A stretch of DNA of 64,000 bases from Pseudomonas sp. ICMP22404 (GTDB taxonomy: Bacteria; Pseudomonadota; Gammaproteobacteria; Pseudomonadales; Pseudomonadaceae), in contig NZ_VCNG01000009.1 in NCBI RefSeq assembly GCF_006227205.1, forward strand, positions 186,001-250,000, read 5' to 3'. Each line of letters begins with the position of its first letter. The stretch's first letter is position 1. Under the pieces are notes generated by a model. That model was not told the origin of the DNA. It was given only the letters and a program-made list of their open reading frames with translations, and did no database searches. Made by a program: the position numbers and the translations under genes. Positions 54,390 through 63,484 of the stretch are shown here, piece after piece.

Positions 54390-56443
54390 GGACGCTCCTG
54401 AATATCAGCCAGCCCGGAAAGCGCGGACAACGGCGCACAGACGCCGTCCTTGCACCGCTCACACTCCTCGCAGAACGGCGCCTGGCCTTGCAGGCTGAGG
54501 ATTTGCGCCAATGACAGTGGAGCGGCTACGGCGGCCACAAGCCTTTCGGGATGACCCGGCGAACCCGGCGCGGCGCTTGTGACCGCCATCGGCCCACCAC
54601 CGACCTCGATGGGCACACTGCTGAAAATCCCCCCCGCACCGATGCTGATCCAGTGTCCACCGGCCTGGATGGTCGCGCTGGCGCCGCCGTCCAGCACGAT
54701 CTGCTGACCAGCGCTGACATGGAAATGCTGGCTGGCACTGACCGCCTGACGGGCCACGCGAATGTGCCGCTCGCCAGTCACCACCAAATGATCGTCTTGC
54801 CTGACTTCAACCTGGCGCCGCCCATGAGTGATACGCAACTCTTCGGCCTTGAGTTCATGCCGCGCCGTGCCGCAGACCACAACGCTGCGCTCGTGATCGA
54901 CCTGCACGCGCTGGTCATGGAGCACATGCTGGGTCCAGTTTCGCTGGGCCCGCAGGTAGATCTCCTCGGCACCCTTGCGGTCCTCGATCCGCAGCTCGTT
55001 GTAACCGCCCCCGCCGGGGCTGCTCTGGCTGCGCAATATGCTGCGTGTCTTATCCGCCGGCAGATCCAGCGGCAACGGGTTGGCACCGTTGGGCAAGCAA
55101 CCCACCACCAGTGGCTTGTCCACATCGCCATCCATGAACCCCACCAGAACCTCCATGCCGACCCGGGGAATCATCACGCCGCCATATCGATCATGGGCCC
55201 AGCCGGTGGCCACCCGCAGCCAGCAACTGGAATGCTCGTCACGCTTGCCGTCGCGATCCCAGATCATCTGCACCTTGATCCGTCCGAACTCGTCGCAATG
55301 AATTTCGCTGTCAACAGGCCCGCTCACCACCGCAGGCTGATAGCCGTGGGCGGGAGGCTTCTCATGAAGCAGCGGCGGACGAAAGAAAACGTCCCACGGC
55401 GTCGCCAGAAAGGTATTGCTATAGCCTTGAAACTCATCCTCGCCATCCGCGACCGTGTCCTCCAGCACTTGCGGCTGGCGACCCCGGTGGGTGATCTGCG
55501 TCAGCAGCCACAGGTCGTTCCACTGTGCCCGCGGGTGCCCATCGATTTGCATGAAGTGTCCACTGACGAGTGCGCATTGGTCGCTGCGCCCTTCGGCCAG
55601 GCGGCATTCAGCGCCATGACGCTCCAAGGCGCGCCGGGTCAGGTGCCGACCATGCTCGCGGTCGGAAAAAAGACCGGGGTAGCGATAGTCCTCCAGCACG
55701 GGTTGCTGTTGGCTGTCGAGGCTGGTTTGCAAGGACAGGCTGGGGTTGCGGAAATCGTAATCGCGCAGTGTCACAACGCTGGTCCGGGTCTGGAGTCGAA
55801 CAGCCAGCCGCTTGATCGACGGCGCTCCCGCAGCCATGCCACTGCCCGGCAGATACAGCGTCGACTCGGGCAAGCGGGGGAACACCGTCTGGTCGTCGCC
55901 AAAAACCAGCAGGTGGCCGTCGGGGCTGTGGCGGAAGTGGTAATGAATACCGACCTCGGCACAGATCCGCTCGATGAACGCCAGATCACTTTCACCGTAT
56001 TGCACACAGTATTCCCGCTCGGGGTATTGCCCGCCGAGGCTGAACTGAAACGCATCGCCATGGATGCCATGGTCCTTCAAGACCTGCGCAATGATCGACG
56101 GCACGCTCAAGTGCTGGAAAATCCGCCGGTTGATACGGTGACGCAGGTACGCCAGGCGCGGCACCAGGCTGATCTGGTAACGGGTCAGGCGCTTGCCCGA
56201 ATCGCCCTGGGCTACGCTGTAGACCTGGCCGTGGATGCCACGCCCCTGTTGATCGAAGGTCAGGTAGGCCTGGCGATGCAGTAGCGCCTCCAATGCCAGG
56301 TCCGGTCGTTCGCTCACCAGTTCCAGGTCAAAGCGATAGGGTTGGCTGATGGTTTCCTGGCCCGTGAACTCAAGCACCTTTAGCTCATTTGGCCCGCTGT
56401 CGAGCGTCAGGGTGAAACGCGGTGAGTTGGCAGGCGCGAACAT
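54386..56443 (-). CDS. vgrG: Type VI secretion spike protein VgrG (TssI)
   Basis: A 685-residue VgrG with the gp27/gp5-like body (S-Q-P-Y-R-F-D-L-E-L and R-Y-Q-I-S-L-V-P-R-L near the N-terminus; W-L-R-V-A-T-G-W-A and P-R-V-G-M-E-V-L-V-G-F in the gp5 OB-fold), a DUF2345-like beta-helix and a short C-terminal tail containing C-E-E-C-E-R-C-K-D-G-V-C, a C-x2-C-x2-C-x4-C cluster at residues 658-669 that may bind metal. ATG at 56443 is used; the frame extends to a TTG at 56491. No other T6SS structural genes are in the window. Confidence 0.93.
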   Translation of the reverse strand: MFAPANSPRFTLTLDSGPNELKVLEFTGQETISQPYRFDLELVSERPDLALEALLHRQAYLTFDQQGRGIHGQVYSVAQGDSGKRLTRYQISLVPRLAYLRHRINRRIFQHLSVPSIIAQVLKDHGIHGDAFQFSLGGQYPEREYCVQYGESDLAFIERICAEVGIHYHFRHSPDGHLLVFGDDQTVFPRLPESTLYLPGSGMAAGAPSIKRLAVRLQTRTSVVTLRDYDFRNPSLSLQTSLDSQQQPVLEDYRYPGLFSDREHGRHLTRRALERHGAECRLAEGRSDQCALVSGHFMQIDGHPRAQWNDLWLLTQITHRGRQPQVLEDTVADGEDEFQGYSNTFLATPWDVFFRPPLLHEKPPAHGYQPAVVSGPVDSEIHCDEFGRIKVQMIWDRDGKRDEHSSCWLRVATGWAHDRYGGVMIPRVGMEVLVGFMDGDVDKPLVVGCLPNGANPLPLDLPADKTRSILRSQSSPGGGGYNELRIEDRKGAEEIYLRAQRNWTQHVLHDQRVQVDHERSVVVCGTARHELKAEELRITHGRRQVEVRQDDHLVVTGERHIRVARQAVSASQHFHVSAGQQIVLDGGASATIQAGGHWISIGAGGIFSSVPIEVGGGPMAVTSAAPGSPGHPERLVAAVAAPLSLAQILSLQGQAPFCEECERCKDGVCAPLSALSGLADIQERP

Positions 56444-56705
56444 CCGATGTATCTCAGCAGAATGAAAGGCGGGCGATTCTGCATGAGCCAAGCGGAGAGT
56501 TGACGGGACGTCATGAAAAACAGATTTACCTTACAAACAGGGGGATAGAAGCTGCAAAAGCGCGCTGTATTTTCCGATAGACACTTTCTGCGTCACGACC
56601 AGCCGTCGCACGAATGAATCCGTGGTTTCTTACACCAAGACGGCACTCGGTACTTCACATGAGCGTGATAACGTTCCGTTGTCGCAAAAAGCAAAGGACG
56701 CCCCC

Positions 56706-57200
56706 ATGACGGCACGTTACGCAAAAATCGCAATGATCCTGGCACTCGCCGCGTTCGCCTTCCTGACCGTGTTCAACAATGTCACGGACTACCGCTCCAA
56801 CTTCAATTTCGTCCAACACGTGCTGAGCATGGATACCACTTTCCCGGATAACGCCGCCCGTTACCGCGCCATTACCCAGCCATGGCTGTGGCACGGCGCC
56901 TACTGGCTGATCATCCTCGGCGAAGCGATCACGGCCGGGCTGCTGGGTTATGGTGCCCTGGAGTTGTGGTTGGCACGCCGAGCCGATGCCAGGGTTTTCG
57001 CGCAAGCCAAACGCTGGGGCATCGCAGGCCTGACGGTGGGATTCTTCGTCTGGTTCTTTGGTTTCATGGTCATCGGTGGCGAATGGTTTCTGATGTGGCA
57101 ATCGGAAATCTGGAATGGCCAGGATGCCGCGTTCAGGTTCTACATGGCGCTACTGGGCGTTTTGATCTTTCTCAATCAACCCGATGCAGATTCGCACTGA
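56706..57200 (+). CDS. DUF2165 family membrane protein
   Basis: A 164-residue inner membrane protein with about four hydrophobic helices (roughly 7-27, 65-85, 105-125 and 140-158) and the D-Y-R-S-N-F-x-F-V-Q-H-V-L-S-M-D segment typical of the DUF2165 family. ATG at 56706 has AAAGGA 9 nt upstream; the longer frame from 56622 lacks support. Function unknown. It sits alone between vgrG and putP. Confidence 0.85.
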   Translation: MTARYAKIAMILALAAFAFLTVFNNVTDYRSNFNFVQHVLSMDTTFPDNAARYRAITQPWLWHGAYWLIILGEAITAGLLGYGALELWLARRADARVFAQAKRWGIAGLTVGFFVWFFGFMVIGGEWFLMWQSEIWNGQDAAFRFYMALLGVLIFLNQPDADSH

Positions 57201-57203
57201 CGC

Positions 57204-57233
57204 GCCGCTATCGCGAGCAGGCCCGCTCCCACA
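57204..57233. repeat. Single REP element
   Basis: GCCGCTATCGCGAGCAGGCC plus CGCTCCCACA, one arm of the main REP family, just after the DUF2165 gene. Confidence 0.85.
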
Positions 57234-57265
57234 AGGATTGGCGATGTCCCCAGGAGATCACGCAT

Positions 57266-57303
57266 AAAAAAACGGCCCGTCTCCATTGGCGACGGGCCGT
57301 TTC
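57266..57303. terminator. Bidirectional rho-independent terminator after putP
   Basis: AAAAAAACGGCCCGTC, a loop CCATTGG-type, then GACGGGCCGTTT: an 11-bp stem bordered by an A-run on one side and T's on the other, between the convergent DUF2165 gene and putP. Confidence 0.88.
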
Positions 57304-57346
57304 TCGGTACAACCTTCAGCGAGCCATCAGTGCTCGCCGAACAGAC

Positions 57347-58831
57347 TTACTGATTCAGGCGGAAATCTTTTTCGGCCGCTTCGAAGCGCTGCAGCATACC
57401 GGTGGTAGGCGCGCCCATCTTGCTGACGAAGTAGATGGCCAGGCTGGCGAAGATGAAGCCCGGGATGATTTCGTACAGGCCCAGCAGCTCGAAGTGCTTC
57501 CAGACGATCACGGTAACCGCCCCCACCAGGATCCCGGCCAATGCGCCGTTACGGGTCATGTTTTTCCAGATCACGGAGATCAGGACCACAGGACCGAAAG
57601 CGGCACCGAAGCCGGCCCAAGCGTAGCTCACCAGACCCAGCACACGGTTGCTCGGGTTGGCAGCCAGGGCAATGGCGACCAACGCCACCAGCAGCACCAT
57701 GGCACGACCGACCCAGACCAGTTCCACCTGGGAAGCGCTCTTGCGCAGGAAAGTCTTGTAGAAGTCTTCGGTCAGGGCGCTGGAGCACACCAACAACTGG
57801 CAGCTCAAGGTACTCATCACGGCTGCCAGGATGGCCGACAGCAGTACACCGGCAATCCATGGGTTGAAGAGGATCTTCGCCAACTCGATGAACACGCGCT
57901 CAGGGTTCTCGCTCACAGGACCGGCCACATCCGGATGTGCAGAGAAGTACGCGATGCCGAAGAAGCCGACGGCCACGGTGCCGCCCAGGCACAGGATCAT
58001 CCAGGTCATGGAGATACGACGGGCCTTGGCGATGGACTTGACCGAATCAGCGGCCATGAAGCGCGCCAGGATGTGCGGCTGGCCGAAGTAGCCCAGGCCC
58101 CAGCCCATCAGCGAGATGATGCCGATGAAGGTGGTGTTCTTCAGCATGTCGAACGACGTCGGGTCTTTTGCCTCGATGGCCAGGAACGTGGTGTCCACAC
58201 CGCCGGTGGCCAGCAATACGATGATCGGTGTCAGGATCAGCGCGAAGATCATCAGGGTGGCTTGTACCGTATCGGTCCAGCTCACAGCCAGGAAACCACC
58301 CACGAAGGTGTAGGCGATGGTCGCTGCGGCACCGGCCCACAATGCGGTCTCGTAGGACATGCCGAAAGTGCTTTCGAACAGGCGGGCACCGGCCACGATG
58401 CCGGAAGCGCAATAGATGGTGAAGAACACCAGGATCACCACCGCAGAGATGATGCGCAGCAGGCCGCTCTTGTCTTCGAAACGGCTGGCGAAGTAATCCG
58501 GCAGCGTCAGCGCGTCGCCGTTATGTTCGGTCTGTACCCGCAGGCGACCGGCGACGAACAGCCAGTTCAGGTAGGCACCGATGACCAGGCCGATGGCGAT
58601 CCAGCTTTCCGACAGGCCGGACATATAGATGGCACCGGGCAAACCCATCAACAACCAGCCACTCATGTCCGAGGCACCGGCGGACAATGCGGTCACGACG
58701 CTGCCCAGGCTGCGGCCGCCCAGGATGTAATCGGAAAGGTTGTTGGTGGAGCGATAAGCCATCAGGCCGATCAGGACCATGGCTGCGATGTAGATCACGA
58801 AGGTGATCAGGGTAGGATTACTAACACTCAT
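57347..58831 (-). CDS. putP: Sodium/proline symporter PutP
   Basis: A 494-residue sodium:solute symporter with about 13 membrane segments that imports proline for use as carbon and nitrogen source. Segment 1 is followed by R-S-T-N-N-L-S-D-Y-I-L-G-G-R-S-L, and L-S-A-G-A-S-D-M-S-G-W-L-L-M-G-L-P-G-A (the Na/proline site of helix 2) is present. Divergent from putA; five GTTGCACC boxes lie between. Length normal for PutP. Confidence 0.96.
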   Translation of the reverse strand: MSVSNPTLITFVIYIAAMVLIGLMAYRSTNNLSDYILGGRSLGSVVTALSAGASDMSGWLLMGLPGAIYMSGLSESWIAIGLVIGAYLNWLFVAGRLRVQTEHNGDALTLPDYFASRFEDKSGLLRIISAVVILVFFTIYCASGIVAGARLFESTFGMSYETALWAGAAATIAYTFVGGFLAVSWTDTVQATLMIFALILTPIIVLLATGGVDTTFLAIEAKDPTSFDMLKNTTFIGIISLMGWGLGYFGQPHILARFMAADSVKSIAKARRISMTWMILCLGGTVAVGFFGIAYFSAHPDVAGPVSENPERVFIELAKILFNPWIAGVLLSAILAAVMSTLSCQLLVCSSALTEDFYKTFLRKSASQVELVWVGRAMVLLVALVAIALAANPSNRVLGLVSYAWAGFGAAFGPVVLISVIWKNMTRNGALAGILVGAVTVIVWKHFELLGLYEIIPGFIFASLAIYFVSKMGAPTTGMLQRFEAAEKDFRLNQ

Positions 58832-58975
58832 GAGTTACGCCCTGGCTTTGTTTTTATGTAGCGGTGGCAGAGAAAGCGTCGACAACAGACGTGTGGCGAC
58901 GATTTGCAGGCCCGCGAATTTATGACTGATGTTTCCCCAGGAAAGCCATCAGCCGATGCCCCTCGGCTTGGAACC

Positions 58976-59050
58976 GGTTGCACCTTGGCCGCGAATGCTA
59001 TTCAACAAACGAAATAAGGTGCAACCAGTTTCGTTCAAATCAGTTGCACC
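58976..59050. promoter_or_regulatory. PutA operator boxes near putP (three copies)
   Basis: GGTTGCACC at 58976-58984, its inverted copy GGTGCAACC at 59018-59026 and GTTGCACC at 59043-59050. GTTGCA is the core recognised by the ribbon-helix-helix domain of PutA, which represses put genes when proline is absent. These copies lie on the putP side. Confidence 0.8.
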
Positions 59051-59199
59051 TGATCGGTTTTCTCGAAAAAACCGTGTTTTTTGCTCCCTTTTAGTGCAGA
59101 CAACCAGGGTCAGCTAGAAGCCAAAGCACTAAGGCGGTGCGAGATAGGCGTGCCGGACTTTTATTCCTGACAGGCTGCTTAATATTTCGTCAAAAAAAG

Positions 59200-59218
59200 G
59201 GTTGCACCCGGTTGCACC
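59200..59218. promoter_or_regulatory. PutA operator boxes near putA (tandem pair)
   Basis: Two direct copies of GGTTGCACC at 59200-59208 and 59210-59218, 10 bp apart (one helix turn), 71 bp before the putA start. A likely autoregulatory operator; binding is inferred from the PutA DNA-binding domain encoded next to it. Confidence 0.82.
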
Positions 59219-59288
59219 TCAATCAGCGCGCAGCTAATCTTGCGCCAGCTAATGCCACGCCGTACGTGGTAAACATGAGGATAAAAAT

Positions 59289-62200
59289 ATGGCTACCACC
59301 ACCCTTGGGGTCAAACTCGATGACCCGACCCGCGAACGCCTGAAGGCCGCCGCAACCTCGATTGATCGCACGCCTCACTGGCTGATCAAGCAGGCAATTT
59401 TCAATTACCTGGAAAAACTCGAGGGTGGTGCAACCCTGACCGAACTGAACGGCTCGGTCCGCGCAGAGGGCGACGACGCTGGCGATGTCCAGGTCGATCA
59501 CGCCCACCAGTGCTTCCTGGAGTTTGCCGAGAGCATCCTGCCGCAATCGGTGCTGCGCGCCTCCATCACCGCCGCTTACCGTCGCCCCGAGCCGGAAGTG
59601 GTGCCGATGCTGATCGAACAGGCTCGCCTGCCGGCCGAAATGGCCGAAGCCACCAACAAGCTGGCGGCGTCGATTGCGGAAAAACTGCGCAACCAGAAAA
59701 GTGCTGGCGGTCGTGCCGGTATTGTCCAGGGCCTGCTGCAGGAATTCTCCCTGTCGTCCCAGGAAGGCGTGGCGCTGATGTGCCTGGCCGAAGCACTGCT
59801 GCGTATCCCGGACAAAGGCACACGCGATGCGTTGATCCGCGACAAGATCAGCACCGGCAACTGGCAACCGCACCTGGGCAACAGCCCGTCGCTGTTCGTC
59901 AATGCCGCGACCTGGGGCCTGCTGTTGACGGGCAAGCTGGTCGCCACCCACAACGAAGCCGGCCTGACGTCGTCCCTGAGCCGTATCATCGGTAAAAGCG
60001 GCGAGCCGATGATCCGCAAGGGCGTCGACATGGCCATGCGCCTGATGGGCGAGCAATTCGTCACCGGCGAAACCATCGCCGAAGCCCTGGCCAACGCCAG
60101 CAAATTCGAGTCCAAGGGTTTCCGCTATTCCTACGACATGCTGGGTGAAGCCGCACTCACCGAACATGACGCCCAGAAATACCTGGCCTCGTACGAACAA
60201 GCCATCCATTCGATCGGCAAGGCCTCCCATGGCCGCGGGATCTATGAAGGCCCTGGCATCTCCATCAAGCTGTCGGCCCTGCATCCGCGCTACAGCCGCG
60301 CCCAGTACGAACGCGTCATGGAGGAGCTGTACCCACGCCTGCTGTCGCTGACCCTGCTGGCCAAGCAATACGACATCGGCCTGAACATCGACGCCGAAGA
60401 AGCCGACCGCCTCGAACTGTCCCTGGATCTGCTGGAGCGCCTGTGTTTCGAGCCGAAGCTGACTGGCTGGAACGGCATCGGTTTCGTCATCCAGGCGTAC
60501 CAGAAGCGCTGCCCGTATGTGATCGACTACGTCATCGACCTGGCCCGCCGCAGCCGCCATCGCCTGATGATTCGCCTGGTAAAAGGCGCCTACTGGGACA
60601 GCGAGATCAAACGTGCCCAGGTCGAAGGACTGGAAGGCTATCCGGTGTATACCCGCAAGGTGTACACCGACGTTTCCTACATCGCTTGCGCGCGCAAACT
60701 GCTGTCGGTGCCGGAAGTCATCTACCCGCAGTTCGCGACACACAACGCCCATACTCTGTCGGCCATCTATCACATCGCCGGTCAGAACTATTACCCGGGC
60801 CAGTATGAATTCCAGTGCCTGCACGGCATGGGCGAACCGCTGTACGAACAGGTTGTAGGCAAGGTTTCCGAAGGCAAGCTGAACCGTCCATGCCGCGTGT
60901 ACGCACCAGTCGGCACCCACGAGACGCTGCTGGCCTACCTGGTTCGTCGCTTGCTGGAAAACGGCGCCAACACCTCGTTCGTCAACCGCATCGCCGACCA
61001 GTCGATTTCCATTCAGGAACTGGTGGCCGACCCGGTCGCCAGCATCGAGCAGATGGCGACCGTGGAAGGCGGTTTCGGCCTGCCGCACCCACGCATTCCG
61101 CTGCCACGCGACCTGTACGGCAGTGAGCGCGCCAACTCCAGCGGCATCGACATGGCCAACGAACATCGCCTGGCCTCGCTGTCCTGCGCCCTGCTGGCGA
61201 CAGCCCATAACGAATGGAAAGCCGCACCGATCCTCGGTTGCGCCGCCAGCGAAGAAACCCCGGCACCGGTGCTGAACCCATCCGACCACCGCGACGTGGT
61301 CGGCCACGTGCAGGAAGCCACGGTTGCAGACGTCGACAACGCCATCCAGTGCGCCCTCAACGCCGCACCGATCTGGCAAGCCACACCACCGGCGGAGCGC
61401 GCTGCGATTCTCGAGCGTGCCGCCGATCTGATGGAAGGCGAGATCCAGCCCCTGATGGGCCTGCTGGCCCGTGAAGCCGGCAAGACCTTCGCCAACGCCA
61501 TCGCCGAGGTCCGTGAGGCGGTGGACTTCCTGCGCTACTACGCGGTGCAGGCGCGCAACGATTTCACCAACGATGCCCACCGCCCGTTGGGCCCCGTGGT
61601 CTGCATCAGCCCATGGAACTTCCCACTGGCGATCTTCAGCGGCCAGGTCGCCGCCGCGTTGGCCGCCGGCAACCCGGTACTGGCCAAGCCGGCCGAACAA
61701 ACGCCGCTGGTTGCCGCCCAAGCCGTACGCCTGCTGCTCGAAGCCGGCATTCCGGAAGGTGTGCTGCAACTGCTGCCGGGCCGTGGCGAAACCGTCGGCG
61801 CCCGATTGGTGGGCGATGAGCGGGTCAAGGGCGTGATGTTCACCGGTTCCACCGAAGTCGCCCGCCTGCTGCAACGCAACATCGCCGGTCGCCTGGACAA
61901 TCAGGGTCGTCCGATCCCGCTGATCGCCGAAACCGGCGGCCAGAACGCCATGATCGTCGACTCCTCGGCCCTGACCGAACAAGTGGTGATCGACGTGGTG
62001 TCGTCGGCCTTCGACAGCGCCGGTCAGCGCTGCTCGGCCCTGCGGGTCCTGTGCTTGCAGGAAGATTCAGCAGACCGTGTCATCGAAATGCTCAAGGGCG
62101 CCATGGCCGAATCGCGCCTCGGCAATCCCGAGCGCCTGTCCGTCGACATCGGTCCGGTGATCGATGCCGAAGCCAAGGCCGGCATCGAGAAGCACATCCA

Positions 62201-63242
62201 GGCCATGCGCGACAAAGGTCGCACCGTGTACCAGATGGCAATCGCCGACAGCGACGAGTGCAAGCGCGGCACCTTCGTGATGCCAACCCTCATCGAGCTG
62301 GAAAGCTTCGATGAGTTGCAGCGCGAGATCTTTGGTCCGGTGCTGCACGTGGTGCGCTACAAGCGCAAGGAGCTGGACCAGTTGATCAACCAGATCAATG
62401 CCTCCGGCTATGGCCTGACCCTGGGCGTGCACACCCGCATCGACGAAACCATCGCCAAGGTGATCGACAACGTCCATGCCGGCAACGTCTACGTGAACCG
62501 CAACATCGTCGGTGCCGTGGTCGGTGTACAGCCGTTCGGTGGTGAAGGCCTGTCGGGCACCGGTCCGAAGGCCGGTGGTCCGCTGTACCTGTACCGTTTG
62601 CTGTCGACACGACCGACCGATGCGATCCAGCAGTCCTTCGTGCGTAGCGACGCCGCCAGCGCACCGGACGTGCGCTTGCGCGAAGCCATGAGCAAACCGC
62701 TGACCGCCCTGCAAGCCTGGGCCGACAGCCAGAAACTCGCCGAACTGAGCACTCTGTGCGTGCAGTTTGCGGCTCAATCGCAAAGCGGTATCACCCGCCA
62801 ACTGACCGGCCCGACCGGCGAGCGCAACAGCTACGCCATCCTGCCACGCGAGCACGTGCTCTGCCTGGCCGACGTGGAAGGCGATCTGCTGACGCAACTG
62901 GCCGCCGTGCTGGCCGTGGGTGGCTCGGCCATGTGGCCGGAAACCGACACGAGCAAGGCCTTGTTCGCACGCTTGCCGAAGGACATCCAGGCGCGCATCC
63001 AGCGTGTATCCGACTGGACCAAGGACGATGTGGTGTACGACGCGGTCCTGCATCACGGCGACTCGGATCAACTGCGCAGCGTTTGCCAGCAAGTGGCCAA
63101 GCGTCCCGGTGCCATCGTCGGCGTCCATGGCTTGTCCCAGGGGGAAACCGGCATCGCGCTGGAACGCCTGGTGATCGAGCGGGCGTTGAGCGTCAACACC
63201 GCTGCGGCGGGCGGTAACGCCAGCCTGATGACCATCGGTTAA
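59289..63242 (+). CDS. putA: Trifunctional proline utilization protein PutA
   Basis: A 1317-residue enzyme that oxidises proline to glutamate and represses its own operon. An N-terminal ribbon-helix-helix DNA-binding domain (M-A-T-T-T-L-G-V-K-L-D-D-P-T-R-E-R-L-K) is followed by the proline dehydrogenase barrel (about 240-570, with Y-E-G-P-G-I-S-I-K-L-S-A-L-H-P-R-Y and R-L-V-K-G-A-Y-W-D) and the glutamate-semialdehyde dehydrogenase domain (about 650-1130, with I-S-P-W-N-F-P-L-A-I-F, F-T-G-S-T-E-V-A and catalytic Cys in A-G-Q-R-C-S-A-L). A C-terminal domain follows. The complete trifunctional length fits Pseudomonas PutA. Confidence 0.97.
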   Translation: MATTTLGVKLDDPTRERLKAAATSIDRTPHWLIKQAIFNYLEKLEGGATLTELNGSVRAEGDDAGDVQVDHAHQCFLEFAESILPQSVLRASITAAYRRPEPEVVPMLIEQARLPAEMAEATNKLAASIAEKLRNQKSAGGRAGIVQGLLQEFSLSSQEGVALMCLAEALLRIPDKGTRDALIRDKISTGNWQPHLGNSPSLFVNAATWGLLLTGKLVATHNEAGLTSSLSRIIGKSGEPMIRKGVDMAMRLMGEQFVTGETIAEALANASKFESKGFRYSYDMLGEAALTEHDAQKYLASYEQAIHSIGKASHGRGIYEGPGISIKLSALHPRYSRAQYERVMEELYPRLLSLTLLAKQYDIGLNIDAEEADRLELSLDLLERLCFEPKLTGWNGIGFVIQAYQKRCPYVIDYVIDLARRSRHRLMIRLVKGAYWDSEIKRAQVEGLEGYPVYTRKVYTDVSYIACARKLLSVPEVIYPQFATHNAHTLSAIYHIAGQNYYPGQYEFQCLHGMGEPLYEQVVGKVSEGKLNRPCRVYAPVGTHETLLAYLVRRLLENGANTSFVNRIADQSISIQELVADPVASIEQMATVEGGFGLPHPRIPLPRDLYGSERANSSGIDMANEHRLASLSCALLATAHNEWKAAPILGCAASEETPAPVLNPSDHRDVVGHVQEATVADVDNAIQCALNAAPIWQATPPAERAAILERAADLMEGEIQPLMGLLAREAGKTFANAIAEVREAVDFLRYYAVQARNDFTNDAHRPLGPVVCISPWNFPLAIFSGQVAAALAAGNPVLAKPAEQTPLVAAQAVRLLLEAGIPEGVLQLLPGRGETVGARLVGDERVKGVMFTGSTEVARLLQRNIAGRLDNQGRPIPLIAETGGQNAMIVDSSALTEQVVIDVVSSAFDSAGQRCSALRVLCLQEDSADRVIEMLKGAMAESRLGNPERLSVDIGPVIDAEAKAGIEKHIQAMRDKGRTVYQMAIADSDECKRGTFVMPTLIELESFDELQREIFGPVLHVVRYKRKELDQLINQINASGYGLTLGVHTRIDETIAKVIDNVHAGNVYVNRNIVGAVVGVQPFGGEGLSGTGPKAGGPLYLYRLLSTRPTDAIQQSFVRSDAASAPDVRLREAMSKPLTALQAWADSQKLAELSTLCVQFAAQSQSGITRQLTGPTGERNSYAILPREHVLCLADVEGDLLTQLAAVLAVGGSAMWPETDTSKALFARLPKDIQARIQRVSDWTKDDVVYDAVLHHGDSDQLRSVCQQVAKRPGAIVGVHGLSQGETGIALERLVIERALSVNTAAAGGNASLMTIG

Positions 63243-63291
63243 CGCCTTAGGCTGGGCAGCCGCAATGGTTGTCCAGCCTGCACAGCCTTGC

Positions 63292-63379
63292 GTGGGAGCG
63301 AGCCTGCTCGCGATAGCGTAGTCACATAAAAAACAGATGTGACTGACAGACTGTCATCGCGAGCAGGCTCGCTTCCACA
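63292..63379. repeat. REPIN between putA and the acyl-CoA dehydrogenase gene
   Basis: GTGGGAGCGAGCCTGCTCGC at 63292 and its inverted partner (GCGAGCAGGCTCGCTTCCAC, one mismatch) ending at 63379, with a short AT-rich spacer. Confidence 0.9.
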
Positions 63380-63484
63380 TTGATTAGCGTCGGCCTCACC
63401 TCTCCATCACTGCCATCAATCATCCTGTTCAGCCTCTATTCCCGGTTCTAGACTCGGCCCCATTCCAAAGAAAGGTAGGCCGCC

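Noticed and set aside
56882..58861. A 659-codon plus-strand frame opposite putP
   Set aside because: Runs through the DUF2165 gene end, a REP, a terminator and putP; no family resemblance.
59223..61982. A 919-codon open frame on the strand opposite putA
   Set aside because: Shadow of putA for the same reason; it also runs through the put operators.
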